64,000 nt of DNA from contig QCIQ01000003.1 of NCBI GenBank assembly GCA_003216595.1, forward strand, positions 1 to 64,000, read 5' to 3'. The notes under the pieces are model-generated. The model was not told where the DNA came from and searched no databases. It was given only the letters and a program-made list of their open reading frames with translations. Made by a program: the position numbers and the translations under genes. This DNA is from Prochlorococcus sp. AG-402-M18 (GTDB lineage: Bacteria; Cyanobacteriota; Cyanobacteriia; PCC-6307; Cyanobiaceae). Shown piece by piece: positions 41,877-55,747 of the stretch (position 1 is its first letter; each line of letters starts with the position of its first letter).

Positions 41877-43573
41877 AATTAGCATTGGCTCAACTCAATC
41901 CAGTTATTGGAGATCTCGATGGTAATGCTGAGAAGATATTTAAAGTGTGTAAAGAGATCAAAAGCAAGGATGTTGATCTAGTAATAACACCGGAGCTTTC
42001 TTTAATCGGCTATCCTCCAAAAGACTTATTATTTAATCCAGGACTTTTTAAAAAGGAAAAAAATGTTCTCAACAAATTAAGTCAAAGACTAAGTAAGATT
42101 AGTCAAAACTTATCTGTATTAATTGGTATTGCAGAACCAACTAAAGATATAGAAATCCCCAAACTCTTTAATTCAGTTGTTATTTTAGAAAAAGGGGCTT
42201 GGAGAATAATAGCAAGGAAGCAACTCCTACCTAGTTACGATGTTTTTGATGAAAAACGGTATTTTCGTTCTGCCAATAATAGCAGTATTTTAAATTTTAA
42301 TTGCCAAGACAAACTTTGGAAGATCGGAATAACTATTTGTGAAGATATATGGGTTGAGAAAAACCTACAAAATGAAAAGATCATCGGAAAAGATCCTATA
42401 AGATCCCTTGAACAAGAAAAATTAGATTTACTTATCAATCTTTCAGCTTCTCCATTTATTGAATCGAAAAGTTTGTTACGCCAACGCATCGCAGCGAAAG
42501 CAGCGTTGCGTCTTTCATGCCCGGTGATCTATGTCAATCAAGTAGGAGGAAATGATGAATTAATCTTTGACGGTTCTAGTTTTGCTCTTAATAAAAAAGG
42601 AAAATTACAACAAGAACTTCCTGCCTTTAAAGAGTCAGTTGATCTATGTGACATATCTTCCCTCAAGCAAGAATATTCGATATCAAGTAAATACCCAACC
42701 TCACAAGAAGTTCTTTTCAGAGCATTAGTCCTAGGAGTTAAAGATTATGCAAGGAAATGTAATTTCAACAGTGCCGTTATTGGGTTAAGTGGGGGTATCG
42801 ACTCAGCTCTAGTAGCAACTATTGCAGTAGCAGCTTTAGGCATCTCTAAAGTGCATGCGATTTTAATGCCATCTCCATGGAGTTCAGCAGGGTCTATAAA
42901 AGATGCAACGACATTAGCCAATCGACTTGGAATAAATCATCAAAAGATTCCAATCTCAGATGTAATGGATAGTTTTAACAATGTTTTATCTCATTCAACA
43001 TGGGGGATACCAACAGGTATCACAGCTGAAAATCTGCAATCTCGTATTAGAGGAACAATATTGATGGCTATAGCAAATCAAAAAAAACATTTGCTTCTAT
43101 CTACAGGAAACAAGTCCGAACTGGCCGTAGGATATTGCACCCTATACGGAGATATGAACGGAGGCTTGTCTGTAATTGGAGATCTTTATAAGACAAGTGT
43201 TTTTGATTTATGTAATTGGATAGATAATGAGTCGTCATCTAGTTGCAGGAATGATTTCTTTCTCCCCAAGAAAGGAGAAATTATAAGCGCTGAAATAAGA
43301 AAAAAACCTCCCAGTGCTGAGTTACGACCAGAACAATTAGATAGCGACTCTTTGCCCGATTATTTTATTCTTGATCCAATACTAAAAGGATTAATTGAAC
43401 AGCACTTCCCAACTGAAGTTTTAATAGAAAAAGGATTTGATAAAAAAATTGTTCATAAAGTAGCCAACTTATTAAAAAACGCTGAGTTCAAACGTTATCA
43501 AGCGCCCCCTTTATTGAAAATTAGTAATCAAGCTTTTGGAAGTGGATGGAAAAAACCAATAGCCTCAAGATAA
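41873..43573 (+). CDS. nadE: glutamine-dependent NAD+ synthase
   Basis: N-terminal nitrilase domain; GLSGGIDSALVATIA; STGNKSELAVGYCTLYGDMNGG. Confidence 0.95.
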   Translation: MKLALAQLNPVIGDLDGNAEKIFKVCKEIKSKDVDLVITPELSLIGYPPKDLLFNPGLFKKEKNVLNKLSQRLSKISQNLSVLIGIAEPTKDIEIPKLFNSVVILEKGAWRIIARKQLLPSYDVFDEKRYFRSANNSSILNFNCQDKLWKIGITICEDIWVEKNLQNEKIIGKDPIRSLEQEKLDLLINLSASPFIESKSLLRQRIAAKAALRLSCPVIYVNQVGGNDELIFDGSSFALNKKGKLQQELPAFKESVDLCDISSLKQEYSISSKYPTSQEVLFRALVLGVKDYARKCNFNSAVIGLSGGIDSALVATIAVAALGISKVHAILMPSPWSSAGSIKDATTLANRLGINHQKIPISDVMDSFNNVLSHSTWGIPTGITAENLQSRIRGTILMAIANQKKHLLLSTGNKSELAVGYCTLYGDMNGGLSVIGDLYKTSVFDLCNWIDNESSSSCRNDFFLPKKGEIISAEIRKKPPSAELRPEQLDSDSLPDYFILDPILKGLIEQHFPTEVLIEKGFDKKIVHKVANLLKNAEFKRYQAPPLLKISNQAFGSGWKKPIASR

Positions 43574-43589
43574 ATACTTTAATTTCCTT

Positions 43590-44702
43590 CTATTCGTCAT
43601 TCAATTCCTTTGAGCACTCAATTGGTCTTCGCAGAGACTTAATATTAATGCCATCACGTAAAGCTGTTATTAGTCCAGCAGCCTCTAAATAATTCTCAGC
43701 ATACAAAATATTCTTATCTTTATGACCACTTGAGTAATCTAGCCTCATCTTTGTAGAGCTAACATTTAATACACCTGGGTTAGAAACTATTATCAAAGGA
43801 ATAAATCTTTCGATACAAGACAAAACCGCTTCGCCACCTAATGCACCCTGTGGCGCAACAACGGCTCCTAAATCCCTATTGCTTAAAAAAGTTTCCACCT
43901 GCGACAAAGTATTTTCTTGGCTTTTCATCACTGACTTACAAATAAGTTCGGGAGCACGACTAAGGCCAACTAAAACACTCTGAAGAAATGTGTATCCTAT
44001 CTCCTCTCCAGAGGCTCGAGGATCCAAATCATAGTTAACTGGTAGGGGTGCTAATCCGGGTGCATGTGCACATGGAATTAATAAATGCTTTACGAGGAAA
44101 TGACTTATTACGGCCTCAGCTCCCGCAATAAGGTCTACACCATTACCTTGACGATATAGTTTTGTCTCTAAATCATCGCCATCATCAGGAAAACGCGTTA
44201 TGACCGCAATTGCTGTAGCACCAGCTTTCTTAAGTTTTTCAGCAGCTCTTAAAAGAACATCTGGTTCTTCTATACTTCCCCAACTAGAACCACTTAAACC
44301 TTTTTTCAATTTAATTCTTAAAGTTCTTTCAGTAGTAATTGAAGGGCCAATATCTAACCCTAAACTTGCGACACATCCATCTGCAACTTGTAGATGTCTT
44401 CTCTTGAGATCGGGTTCTAAACCTGCATCTAATAATAAACCTACCTTTTGTTGTCTAACTGGTTTTAGAAACAATTCGCCAGCTGAAAAAAGATTTAAAC
44501 TATAACCCTCCACATAATGAATACGAGGATCAGGCCAATATAAAGATCCACCATTCATTACATTCGGATGAGTTATTAAACATTCACTAGCAGAAGCCAA
44601 TAATCTAGCAACAGGTATTGCATCCCCTGCATATCCACCAATATCACAGCCTATTCCGGTGGGGATAATCAACATTGTTGGCAGGGGTTTAGAGTTAGCC
44701 AT
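43590..44702 (-). CDS. DUF3326 family protein
   Basis: IIPTGIGCDIGGYAGDAIPVARLLAS...THPNVMNGGSLYW. Confidence 0.8.
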   Translation of the reverse strand: MANSKPLPTMLIIPTGIGCDIGGYAGDAIPVARLLASASECLITHPNVMNGGSLYWPDPRIHYVEGYSLNLFSAGELFLKPVRQQKVGLLLDAGLEPDLKRRHLQVADGCVASLGLDIGPSITTERTLRIKLKKGLSGSSWGSIEEPDVLLRAAEKLKKAGATAIAVITRFPDDGDDLETKLYRQGNGVDLIAGAEAVISHFLVKHLLIPCAHAPGLAPLPVNYDLDPRASGEEIGYTFLQSVLVGLSRAPELICKSVMKSQENTLSQVETFLSNRDLGAVVAPQGALGGEAVLSCIERFIPLIIVSNPGVLNVSSTKMRLDYSSGHKDKNILYAENYLEAAGLITALRDGINIKSLRRPIECSKELNDE

Positions 44703-44708
44703 CTAAAC

Positions 44709-44948
44709 TCAATTCAAATTAGTATTAAAAAAAAAATCTTTCTCATTTTTCATTATTAGAACAGCTTCAATAGATATTTTCTGTACTTTCTTTTCAGAAT
44801 AAGTTGTCACGGAAGTAATTGCCCACCTAAGTGGCTCACCATATTCAATTAGCTTTGATAAAATATATTTTTTCAAGTTAAATACACTTACTTCAGAAGT
44901 CCAGTCAAGTTCTAATTCTATAAATTCAAGCTTCACTTTATTGATCAA
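44709..44948 (-). CDS. hypothetical protein
   Basis: 79-aa ORF, same strand as and immediately upstream of the DUF3326 gene. Confidence 0.65.
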   Translation of the reverse strand: MINKVKLEFIELELDWTSEVSVFNLKKYILSKLIEYGEPLRWAITSVTTYSEKKVQKISIEAVLIMKNEKDFFFNTNLN

Positions 44949-44989
44949 TTATGCTTCAAGAATTTGAAAAATCAGAGACAGATAAGAAA

Positions 44990-45940
44990 CTATGCTGCAG
45001 CTCCACCCACAACTTCTAAAATTTCTTGCGTAATTGCTGCTTGACGAGCCTTGTTATAGTCAATAGTTAAGTTTTTAGCCAATTCCTTCGCATTATCACT
45101 AGCGTTATTCATCGCGGTCATTCTACTTGCCAACTCTGAGGCAGCTGACTCCTGTAATGCACGTAGTAATTGATTCTGTAAATAAAGAGGCAAAAGAGCA
45201 TTCAAAAGTTGATCAGGGCTTTGTTCAAAAACAATATCCGAAGGTAATTTCGGCTCTTCATTAGAAGGAGCAATATCTTTCTCAATAATTAATTGACTAT
45301 CTTTTGTAGTTAATCTGAAAATTTCATCTTCTGAATCTGCTATCCCTTGAGGGTCTAAAGGCAAGAGAGTTTGTATTGTTGGATTACAACTAACCAAACT
45401 TACAAATTTAGTAAAAATAACCTCAACTCGATCAGTACTTTCAGAAAGAAATTCTGCTAATACTTCACTAGTAATAGAACCTGCATCCTCAGAGGTCGGT
45501 ACTTGCTCTAATTCTTTAAAAGTAGCTCTGATGTTATAGAGACTAGATCTATTTTCGAAATATCCTATTGCTTTCTTACCAATTAACACGAGATCGGGCC
45601 TGTATCCTTGACCTTTTAATTCCGCATAACGTTTTTCTGTTCGTTTAATAATATTTGCATTATATCCCCCACATAATCCTCTGTCCCCAGTAACAGCAAG
45701 GAGAGTAATTGTTTTAACTTCACGCCTATTGAGCAAAGGGGAATCAGTAGCCTCAAACTGCATTCTTGATTGTATATTTTCTAAAACCCTTGCCAATCGA
45801 TCAGCAAAAGGTCTACTCCGTAGGACTTGATCCTGTGCTCTCCGAACTTTCGCAGCCGCAACGAGTCTCATTGCTTCTGTGATTTTCCTGGTGTTTTTGA
45901 CAGATACAATTCTGTCTCTTATGTCCTTGAGGTTAGCCAT
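44990..45940 (-). CDS. atpG: F0F1 ATP synthase subunit gamma
   Basis: [36 protein letters not shown]. Confidence 0.98.
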   Translation of the reverse strand: MANLKDIRDRIVSVKNTRKITEAMRLVAAAKVRRAQDQVLRSRPFADRLARVLENIQSRMQFEATDSPLLNRREVKTITLLAVTGDRGLCGGYNANIIKRTEKRYAELKGQGYRPDLVLIGKKAIGYFENRSSLYNIRATFKELEQVPTSEDAGSITSEVLAEFLSESTDRVEVIFTKFVSLVSCNPTIQTLLPLDPQGIADSEDEIFRLTTKDSQLIIEKDIAPSNEEPKLPSDIVFEQSPDQLLNALLPLYLQNQLLRALQESAASELASRMTAMNNASDNAKELAKNLTIDYNKARQAAITQEILEVVGGAAA

Positions 45941-45973
45941 AGGTAGTTGTCTCTCTTAGATAGCCTTTAGTAT

Positions 45974-47497
<1,524 letters not shown>

Positions 47498-47549
47498 TTA
47501 AGTTTGGGAAGATGAAAGGGAGGAAGAAGGGGAGAAAGTCAGAAGAGAA

Positions 47550-48098
47550 TTAGCTGACCTTGGCCAAAGCAAGACCAAGTCGCCTGACTTGACCTGCAAT
47601 GCTGGCATCAATGACCTTTGATCCAACATTGACCACAAAGCCACCTAGCAATTCAGAGTCGACTTTGAGATCGATTTCCAAATTATCTGTACCAGCTATT
47701 GATTGTACTTTCTTGAGTAGCTCAGATTGTTGTTCTTCACTTAAAGCTGAAGCTGAAGTAATTGTTGCTAAAGCAATATTTCTTTGTTCTCGATAGATTT
47801 CCAGTAATCTTTCAAGAACAGAATTCAACAATCCAATTCTCTGTCGATCTGCCAAAAGTCTTAGAAGGTTTAAGAAAGAGGGAGTGACCTGACTAGAGAA
47901 AAGCTTTTCTAAAGCTAATTTCTTCTGATTAACCTCTAAAACTGGCGATGACATCGCATCACTAAATTCAGGGCAAGAATTCCAAAGTTCTAAAATAGAT
48001 TTAGCTTGAGTTACTACTTCATCAACCTCGTTCCGGCTCTCAGCAACTTGAAGAAAAGCTTCAGCATATGGAGTAGTAATAGTATTAAGTAGTGGCAT
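47550..48098 (-). CDS. atpH: F0F1 ATP synthase subunit delta
   Basis: Position in the atp operon; YAEAFLQVAE; GGFVVNVGSKVIDASIAGQVRRL. Confidence 0.95.
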   Translation of the reverse strand: MPLLNTITTPYAEAFLQVAESRNEVDEVVTQAKSILELWNSCPEFSDAMSSPVLEVNQKKLALEKLFSSQVTPSFLNLLRLLADRQRIGLLNSVLERLLEIYREQRNIALATITSASALSEEQQSELLKKVQSIAGTDNLEIDLKVDSELLGGFVVNVGSKVIDASIAGQVRRLGLALAKVS

Positions 48099-48610
48099 TA
48101 GTTCTCTCCAATATTTTTAATTGACTGTTTAAGAAAATTATCTTGAGTATTTGAATCTAACTTTTTAGGAAGCATTGCTAATGCTTTTTGAATAGCAAGT
48201 TCTGCAGCCTCTTTTCTTAATTGAGAAGTCACTCTTGCAGCTTCAGCATTTAAGTCAGAAGCAGCACCTTGTTTAATTCTTGCCATTTCCTCAACAGTTC
48301 TTTTTTCACTCTCTAAACGAATTGCTTCTGCTCTAGCTTTGCAATCAGTTCTGATTTTTTCTGCTTTTTGCTTCGCTGAGGCAAGTTCATCTTTTGCTTT
48401 TGAAAGAGAATCTTTTGCTTTAGATAATCGCTCTTCTGCTTCTTTCAAATCAGAAAGGATTGTTGTTCTTCGTCTTTCAAGGATTTTTCCTAAAAAGCCT
48501 GGCAAGAACTTATATAGACCAAAAACAACAACAGCTAAGTTGATAATATTGGTCTCAAAAATATTTAAATTTAGGCCAAAGCCTTCGGAAGCGAAAATTA
48601 GAGAAATCAT
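48098..48610 (-). CDS. atpF: F0F1 ATP synthase subunit b
   Basis: Operon position; hydrophobic N-terminus and long charged helix. Confidence 0.95.
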   Translation of the reverse strand: MISLIFASEGFGLNLNIFETNIINLAVVVFGLYKFLPGFLGKILERRRTTILSDLKEAEERLSKAKDSLSKAKDELASAKQKAEKIRTDCKARAEAIRLESEKRTVEEMARIKQGAASDLNAEAARVTSQLRKEAAELAIQKALAMLPKKLDSNTQDNFLKQSIKNIGEN

Positions 48611-49068
48611 TTTTTTGCCAAGAGTCTTTCAATAATCAAATCGCCAAGATTATCAGCCTCGCTTTTGAGTTGATTAAGAGCTTCATCTCTTTGTGAATCA
48701 ATCTCTAGCCTAGCTTTCTCTCTCGATGCATTTGCCTCTGAAGTAGCAAGAGCAAGAGCTTCTTTATACAGATTCTCAGAATCATTCTCTGCCTCAAGAA
48801 TCACCTTCTGAGCTTCAAGACGAGCTTCTTTGAGCTGATCTTTGAGTTCAGTTTCTAGTTTTTCAACCTCAGCGATTTTTTTCTTTGCTTCTGCCCGACT
48901 TGTATTTACATAATCCTCCCTTTCTTCAACTACCTGTCCAACAGGTTTGAAGAAAAGGGCATTAAGTATGAAAGTAAGCAATACAACTTGAACCGCCATC
49001 AGCGGGAGAGTTGCATCGAAATCAAACAGACCTCCCTCAGAGGCACCAAACAAAAACAAAGTTGGCAT
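48607..49068 (-). CDS. F0F1 ATP synthase subunit b'
   Basis: [37 protein letters not shown], cyanobacterial b'. Confidence 0.95.
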   Translation of the reverse strand: MPTLFLFGASEGGLFDFDATLPLMAVQVVLLTFILNALFFKPVGQVVEEREDYVNTSRAEAKKKIAEVEKLETELKDQLKEARLEAQKVILEAENDSENLYKEALALATSEANASREKARLEIDSQRDEALNQLKSEADNLGDLIIERLLAKK

Positions 49069-49197
49069 TAGCTAGGGGTGCAAGAATTTAAGCGAGCCGG
49101 ATAACGGCAATTGAAATTTGCTAAAGAATTTTCAAATATTGGGGCTGAAAGTTAATTAAATTGATTAATTTACTCAATCAGCCCTTTTTTGAAATAT

Positions 49198-49479
<282 letters not shown>

Positions 49480-49616
49480 TTATAGAGTTGTGAACGGGAG
49501 TTTATACCTGCGAGGGGTGCATCTCATAGTTCTTGAGATGATACTGAAAGAATTTCAGTCCTCAAAGCAGGAAATTTGCCATTGAATTAAGTTAATTTCA
49601 GTAGCAAAAATCATGA

Positions 49617-50342
49617 TTAATGATGCTCTTCAACTGCTTCCCCAATGTAATAGGCAGCAAGAGTTGCAAAAATCAGAGCTTGAATAGCACTAGTAAACAA
49701 GCCTAGAAACATAACAGGAACTGGAAGAACAAGAGGTACAAGAAAAACAAGTACAGCTACAACAAGTTCATCCGCCAGGATGTTTCCAAATAAACGGAAT
49801 GAGAGAGAGAGAGGCTTTGTAAAGTCTTCAACAATTTTGAATGGGAGCATTATTGGCGTTGGGTGCACGTAATACTCGAAGTAACGCAAACCTTTATTGC
49901 TCAACCCCGCATAGAAATATGAGAGAGATACCAGTAGTGCTAAAGCAACAGTCGTGTTTATGTCAGCTGTAGGTGCCCCAAGTTCACCACTTGGTAGTTC
50001 AATCAGCTTCCATGGAACTAATGCTCCGCCCCAGTTGCTCACGAATATGAACAGAAAGAGGGTTCCGATGAAAGGCATCCAATCTCTATAAACCTTTTCA
50101 CCAATTTGAGTTCTTGCGAGATCACGTATGTAATCCCATAGAAATTCCAAAAGATTTTGAACACCTTTTGGATCACGTTCCATTTTTTTTGTTCCAATGA
50201 CCACTAAGGCAAGCAAAGCGCCTATAAGCAGCCATGAAGTCATAAAAACTTGGCCATGAATTCTAAAATTTCCAATTTGCCAATAAAGGTGTTGACCCAC
50301 CTCTAATTCAGCTAAAGGAAAAACAAATGGTAAAAAACCCAT
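49617..50342 (-). CDS. atpB: F0F1 ATP synthase subunit a
   Basis: [27 protein letters not shown]. Confidence 0.98.
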   Translation of the reverse strand: MGFLPFVFPLAELEVGQHLYWQIGNFRIHGQVFMTSWLLIGALLALVVIGTKKMERDPKGVQNLLEFLWDYIRDLARTQIGEKVYRDWMPFIGTLFLFIFVSNWGGALVPWKLIELPSGELGAPTADINTTVALALLVSLSYFYAGLSNKGLRYFEYYVHPTPIMLPFKIVEDFTKPLSLSFRLFGNILADELVVAVLVFLVPLVLPVPVMFLGLFTSAIQALIFATLAAYYIGEAVEEHH

Positions 50343-50416
50343 TTATCTGGAAGCTAGGTTGCGTAGAAAATAAACGCCAAACAAACAAAACTTAAAAATT
50401 TAATTTCTAAAAGCAG

Positions 50417-50932
50417 CTATGGCATTAATAGAAACTGAATAATTAACGCTGGTTTATAAAGCAAAAATCCTAATAAAGCCGGAATTAAATCAAGTTGAGG
50501 AAATCTAGAAGATACCAAAACCAAAAGAACCGGAACTAACAACTGGACTTTACCGACGATTTTTGATGAAGTACCTAATCTTCCAACTCCGCGAGCAAGC
50601 AAGCGAAAGTAAAAAATTCCTGATAAAGCGCCTACAAGAAGGCTTGCACTAGCTTGAGTTCCCCAAAAGAAACCTGCTATGCCAACAGCAAAAATAGTCA
50701 ATAAAATTGCTAGACGAAATACTCGAAATTGAAGTTCAAGATATTCGTCTGATTTGACTTCGGACGATGAGTCCGATGAATCAATATCCAGAAGAGGATC
50801 ATGACTTGAGCAATTTTCAACAGTCTCAGATGCCACAAAAATTCCTCCTATTGGAGTTTCTGAGTGATAGTGAGAAGTTGTTTTGCAAACAAGACACCTA
50901 AGCTCTCTGCAAAGGCCCGGGGAATCTATCAC
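50417..50932 (-). CDS. ATP synthase subunit I (Atp1-like)
   Basis: Position upstream of atpB; hydrophobic segments FWGTQASASLLVGALSGIFYFRLLARGV. N-terminus probably starts downstream of the annotated Met. Confidence 0.8.
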   Translation of the reverse strand: MIDSPGLCRELRCLVCKTTSHYHSETPIGGIFVASETVENCSSHDPLLDIDSSDSSSEVKSDEYLELQFRVFRLAILLTIFAVGIAGFFWGTQASASLLVGALSGIFYFRLLARGVGRLGTSSKIVGKVQLLVPVLLVLVSSRFPQLDLIPALLGFLLYKPALIIQFLLMP

Positions 50933-51268
50933 GAGACTTGCATCAAAACAAAAAAAATTTTTATCAATAAATTAAAAAGTTGGTTAATTTAATAACTTGA
51001 GCAAAAATTTAAAGCAAAGTTTTAGATATCTAATCTAAATCAATATATAGTCTCTTTTAAAATTTAATCCTGATGATATAAAGTTAAATAATAAATAATT
51101 AGAAATTGATCTATTTTTTTATTTTGTCTCTAAAAACTAACAATTAAATTTAAACTTATAAAAATCTTCTTGAATTTCATGAAATTCCATAAAAAAGTAA
51201 ATTAACCTCGTATAAAGACTTGCAAAATGACCATTAAACGTCTCAATGGTTTATAAGCAAAAGATCCT

Positions 51269-52501
51269 TTGAGTAATATTTCTAATAAAAAAATTCATTC
51301 AAAACCCAAAAGGAAAGATACTCATGTATCAAAAGGTTATGTGAGTAATTTGATAAATAACAAGATACTTCCATTGCCTTGGTCTTTTTGGCCAAAGGAG
51401 GGGCGTTTAGTAATGGGATTAATTGCATTTTGGAGCATATCAGGAATCTTTATTCTTGGATCAGCTAGTTGGTGGGTAGCTACAAGAGAGATGGGTGAAG
51501 GGGCTTATTACATCAAGAGACAGCTAATTTGGCTGGTCGCTAGTTGGAGCATTTTTTATCTAACTATAAATATCAATCTAAAAAATTGGCTGAGAGTAAC
51601 AGGACCGTGCCTTTTGATAGGTATGGTACTAATTGCATCAACAAGTTTTTTCGGTAGCACCGTTAATGGGTCTACTCGATGGTTAATTATTGGCCCAATC
51701 CAAATTCAACCATCGGAATTAATCAAACCTTTCATTATTCTCCAAAGTGCAAAACTTTTTGGTCAATGGGAAAGAATAAATTCAGAAAAAAAAATTTTTT
51801 GGTTAACTATTTTTGCATCTATTATTATATTAATTATAAAGCAGCCAAATTTAAGCACCGCTGCATTAATAGGAATATTACTTTGGATGATTGCCTTAGC
51901 ATCGGGTATAAACTTCCGATACCTTATTAACACGGCTATTTCCGGGTTCTTTGTTGGTTCAATAAGTATTTTTTTTAACGCCTATCAACAAAGTCGCGTT
52001 ATGTCATTTATAAACCCATGGAAAGATCCACAGGGAAGTGGATATCAATTAATTCAGAGCCTTTATGCTATTGGTTCTGGTGGTCTATTCGGAGAAGGAT
52101 ATGGTCTTTCAGTACAAAAATTACAATACTTGCCCTACAGGAGTACTGATTTTATATTTGCTGTTTTTGCTGAAGAATTTGGATTCTTTGGATCTATTTT
52201 ACTTTTTTCATTTCTGCTTATAATTGCATATTTAACCCTTAAAATATCTATTAATTGTAGAAATAATTATTCTAAATTAATCTCTATTGGATCAGGTACT
52301 ATTCTTGTTGGCCAAGCAATTATGCATATAGCAGTTTCATCAGGAGCCATGCCTACAACTGGTCTCCCCTTCCCTTTGATTAGTTATGGAGGCAACTCAT
52401 TGATTTCGAGCTTAATTATAGCTGCCTTATTAGTTAGGTCCTCTATTGAATCTTCAGATTTATTAATTAGAAATCCCTCAAATAGACTGTTAAATAGATA
52501 A
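51269..52501 (+). CDS. ftsW: FtsW/RodA/SpoVE family protein
   Basis: STRWLIIGPIQIQPSELIKPFIIL; GSGGLFGEGYGLS; FIFAVFAEEFGF; PTTGLPFPLISYGGNSL. Confidence 0.93.
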   Translation: MSNISNKKIHSKPKRKDTHVSKGYVSNLINNKILPLPWSFWPKEGRLVMGLIAFWSISGIFILGSASWWVATREMGEGAYYIKRQLIWLVASWSIFYLTININLKNWLRVTGPCLLIGMVLIASTSFFGSTVNGSTRWLIIGPIQIQPSELIKPFIILQSAKLFGQWERINSEKKIFWLTIFASIIILIIKQPNLSTAALIGILLWMIALASGINFRYLINTAISGFFVGSISIFFNAYQQSRVMSFINPWKDPQGSGYQLIQSLYAIGSGGLFGEGYGLSVQKLQYLPYRSTDFIFAVFAEEFGFFGSILLFSFLLIIAYLTLKISINCRNNYSKLISIGSGTILVGQAIMHIAVSSGAMPTTGLPFPLISYGGNSLISSLIIAALLVRSSIESSDLLIRNPSNRLLNR

Positions 52502-52520
52502 TCTGGAGTAAAACCTTAGA

Positions 52521-53261
52521 GTGGCAAATCTCTTTTTAAACATTTCTTCTATAAGTTTAATTTTCTCTGATTTAACTCGTCATGGCGAGGAGTTAATTAA
52601 TAATGGGCTAAATAGTCCAACACCCTTAACAATTCTGATAGTTTTCACGGGAGGACTATTGACTAGTTTTGGGCCCTGTTCATTATCACTTTTACCAATA
52701 ACAGTTTCATATTTAGCTGGATTTAAAAACAACCAAAGTCCTTTACAAAAAACGATTAGTTTCTGCAGCGGTATAGTTATCTCACTAGTGGTATTAGGAA
52801 GTTTAAGCGGGTTTTTAGGAAAAATTTATGGACAATTACCAAGTTTCTTTTCAATATTCATAAGTTTTCTAGCAATAATTATGGGTCTTAATCTGCTAGG
52901 AATTTTAAAATTTTCACTTCCATCTGGTCCTGACCCCGAAATCTGGACAAATCAAGTTCCTCCCGCTTTCGCACCAGTTTCGGCCGGTTTTGCTTTTGGA
53001 TTAGCCTCATCGCCTTGTACTAGTCCTGTTCTTGCAGTTCTTCTTGCCTGGATTGCTAAACAAGGAAATCCTCTTAGTGGCACAGTTTTTCTTGCAAGTT
53101 TTGCGATTGGACAAATTATTCCTTTATTTATAGCAGGTACTTTTGCAGCAAGTATTCCAAAATTATTATCTTTACGACCTATTGGGAGATGGGTCCCTCC
53201 AATTAGTGGGGTTATTTTGTTAACCATAGGTCTTATGAGCCTTCTTTCTTTCAGGATATAA
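52521..53261 (+). CDS. ccdA: cytochrome c biogenesis protein CcdA
   Basis: LLTSFGPCSLSLLPITVSYLAG; FGLASSPCTSPVLAVLL. Confidence 0.93.
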   Translation: MANLFLNISSISLIFSDLTRHGEELINNGLNSPTPLTILIVFTGGLLTSFGPCSLSLLPITVSYLAGFKNNQSPLQKTISFCSGIVISLVVLGSLSGFLGKIYGQLPSFFSIFISFLAIIMGLNLLGILKFSLPSGPDPEIWTNQVPPAFAPVSAGFAFGLASSPCTSPVLAVLLAWIAKQGNPLSGTVFLASFAIGQIIPLFIAGTFAASIPKLLSLRPIGRWVPPISGVILLTIGLMSLLSFRI

Positions 53262-53266
53262 AATAG

Positions 53267-54547
53267 ATGAAAAAAATTAGCCAAGTTTTAAACTGGCTCT
53301 CTAGCTTAAAGATTGCGATATTACTATTATTATTAATAGCTATTTCATGTGCGGCTGGGACTTTCATACCACAACAAGAATCAAATCAATTTTATTACGA
53401 TACTTTTAATAAAAACCCTTTTCTTGGAATAATTAATGGAAATATATTAATACTTTTCGAATTCAATCATATCTATACTAGTTTTTGGTTTTTATTCTTA
53501 CTCATTTGGCTTGGGATAGCTCTTGCAGTTTGTAGTTTTAGAAGACAATTACCGTTACTCAAATCAGCATTAAACTGGATAGATTATAAATCACCTCGTC
53601 AAATAGCAAAACTTTCTATTGCTCAAACAATAGTCACTAATAATTACTCCAAAAGCTTAGAAAAAATTAAAATTAATTTAAAAAAACAAGGTTGGAATGT
53701 AAAAGAAACCGATGGAAGGATAGCTGCTCGACAAGGAGTAATAGGGAGATTAGGACCTATATTAATACATCTAGGTTTAATCTTATTAATGATAGGGGCA
53801 ACTTACGGATCATTAAATGGGAAAACTATAGAAAAATTTTTAGCCCCTGGCAGATCAATAGATTTATTAAACAATAATGAAGAGAAAGGATTAACTATTG
53901 AATTACAAAAGTTTCAAATAGAAAGAGACCCCCAAGGAAGAACTGAGCAGTATAGATCTATAGTCAATGTTATTGAGCCAAATGGAGATACTCAATCAAA
54001 AGAAATTAGTGTTAATTATCCATTAAGATACAAAGGGCTAACATTATATCAAGCTGACTGGTCTTTAGCAGCAATAACTATTCAAATTGAAAATAGTCCA
54101 AAAATACAAATTCCAATAGAGCCTATACATGAGCTAGGTGAACAAGTTTGGGGGACAATCATACCTACAAAAAAAGATGGTACAGATCAAATTTTAGTAA
54201 CCGTAAATAGTGAACTAGGACCAATAGTTTTTTATGATAGTGATGGTTCATTACTTACAACCTTAAGTACCAATAAGGAGACAAAAATCAAAGATACTTT
54301 GATAAAGATAATAAATATAATCCCCAGCAGTGGGTTACTTTTAAAGTATGACCCTGGAGTACCTCTTGTGTATACCAGTTTTGCGATAATACTATTTGGA
54401 GGTTCACTTAGTATTATTTCCACTAAGAAAATCTGGATCTTATATGAAAAGGAAAAATCTATGATATATATTGGTGGATTAAGCAACAGAAATCTATCTG
54501 GTCTTTCAAAAGAACTACCTAAATTTATTAGTTTCTTAGAAAATTAG
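53267..54547 (+). CDS. ccs1: cytochrome c biogenesis protein Ccs1/ResB
   Basis: [50 protein letters not shown]; adjacent ccdA. Confidence 0.93.
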   Translation: MKKISQVLNWLSSLKIAILLLLLIAISCAAGTFIPQQESNQFYYDTFNKNPFLGIINGNILILFEFNHIYTSFWFLFLLIWLGIALAVCSFRRQLPLLKSALNWIDYKSPRQIAKLSIAQTIVTNNYSKSLEKIKINLKKQGWNVKETDGRIAARQGVIGRLGPILIHLGLILLMIGATYGSLNGKTIEKFLAPGRSIDLLNNNEEKGLTIELQKFQIERDPQGRTEQYRSIVNVIEPNGDTQSKEISVNYPLRYKGLTLYQADWSLAAITIQIENSPKIQIPIEPIHELGEQVWGTIIPTKKDGTDQILVTVNSELGPIVFYDSDGSLLTTLSTNKETKIKDTLIKIINIIPSSGLLLKYDPGVPLVYTSFAIILFGGSLSIISTKKIWILYEKEKSMIYIGGLSNRNLSGLSKELPKFISFLEN

Positions 54548-54958
54548 ATCTAAATTATTTCTTTCCCCATGACAGACTCTAATGATTGTATGAATATTAC
54601 CTCTAGGGTTAAAATCAACTTCTAATTGCATCCACTTAGGATCAGAAACTTCAACTAAATCATCGATTATTCTATTGGTAACTTCTTCGTGAGATATTTT
54701 CTTTTCTCGAAAGCTATTTAAGTAAAGTTTCATTGCTTTTAATTCTATAACCTTAGCATTTGGTTGATATTTCATTCTCAAAGTTGCAAAATCTGGATAA
54801 CCTGAAAAAGGACACTTACATGTGAATTCAGGAAAATCTATTGAAATTTCATAATCTCTATTACTATTTGGATTTGGGAAACAAATTAAGCTCCCAGCCT
54901 CTATTTCTCTCTCCCCATACATAATTTCTTCTTTGATGTCTTTTTCTTGTTTAATCAC
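54536..54958 (-). CDS. queF: NADPH-dependent 7-cyano-7-deazaguanine reductase
   Basis: [41 protein letters not shown]...HEEVTNRI. Confidence 0.95.
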   Translation of the reverse strand: MIKQEKDIKEEIMYGEREIEAGSLICFPNPNSNRDYEISIDFPEFTCKCPFSGYPDFATLRMKYQPNAKVIELKAMKLYLNSFREKKISHEEVTNRIIDDLVEVSDPKWMQLEVDFNPRGNIHTIIRVCHGERNNLDLIF

Positions 54959-55122
54959 ATTTTAATTGCATTTAAAACTCACCCTACATAAAAGCTTGAT
55001 TAAGAATGCAAACTTTAAATAAATTCTTCTAATCAAAAAGCAGCGAAATGATGCCAAAAAGCTGATTTGTATCATTGAGTACAAAACTAATCATCGCTTT
55101 ACCCCCTAATGGAGGTACTTAA

Positions 55123-55359
55123 ATGTTTTATATGGACATCAGACTTTCTGATAAACGGAATGAAATACAAATAGAACCAATAAGTGTTCATGGGATCCTT
55201 TGGCTCCAAACGCATTTTGAATCCGATCATTGGGAATCAATCAGTAATGGTCAAGCAATAATTCCTACCAAGGATGCAGAAATGCTTGGGGAAGATGCAC
55301 AAAAGGCTGGTCTAAATGTAAATTTCATCAATTCTCTAACTCAAATAGACAAAACCTGA
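55123..55359 (+). CDS. hypothetical protein
   Basis: 78-aa ORF; no family recognised. Confidence 0.65.
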   Translation: MFYMDIRLSDKRNEIQIEPISVHGILWLQTHFESDHWESISNGQAIIPTKDAEMLGEDAQKAGLNVNFINSLTQIDKT

Positions 55360-55392
55360 TAAAAACTATCTAATATTCTTAGAGTTACCTAA

Positions 55393-55737
<345 letters not shown>

Positions 55738-55747
55738 ACGCAAAAAT

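Noticed and set aside
54536-54547. Convergent overlap of ccs1 and queF
   Set aside because: A 12-nt tail-to-tail overlap is common in compact genomes; not unusual by itself.
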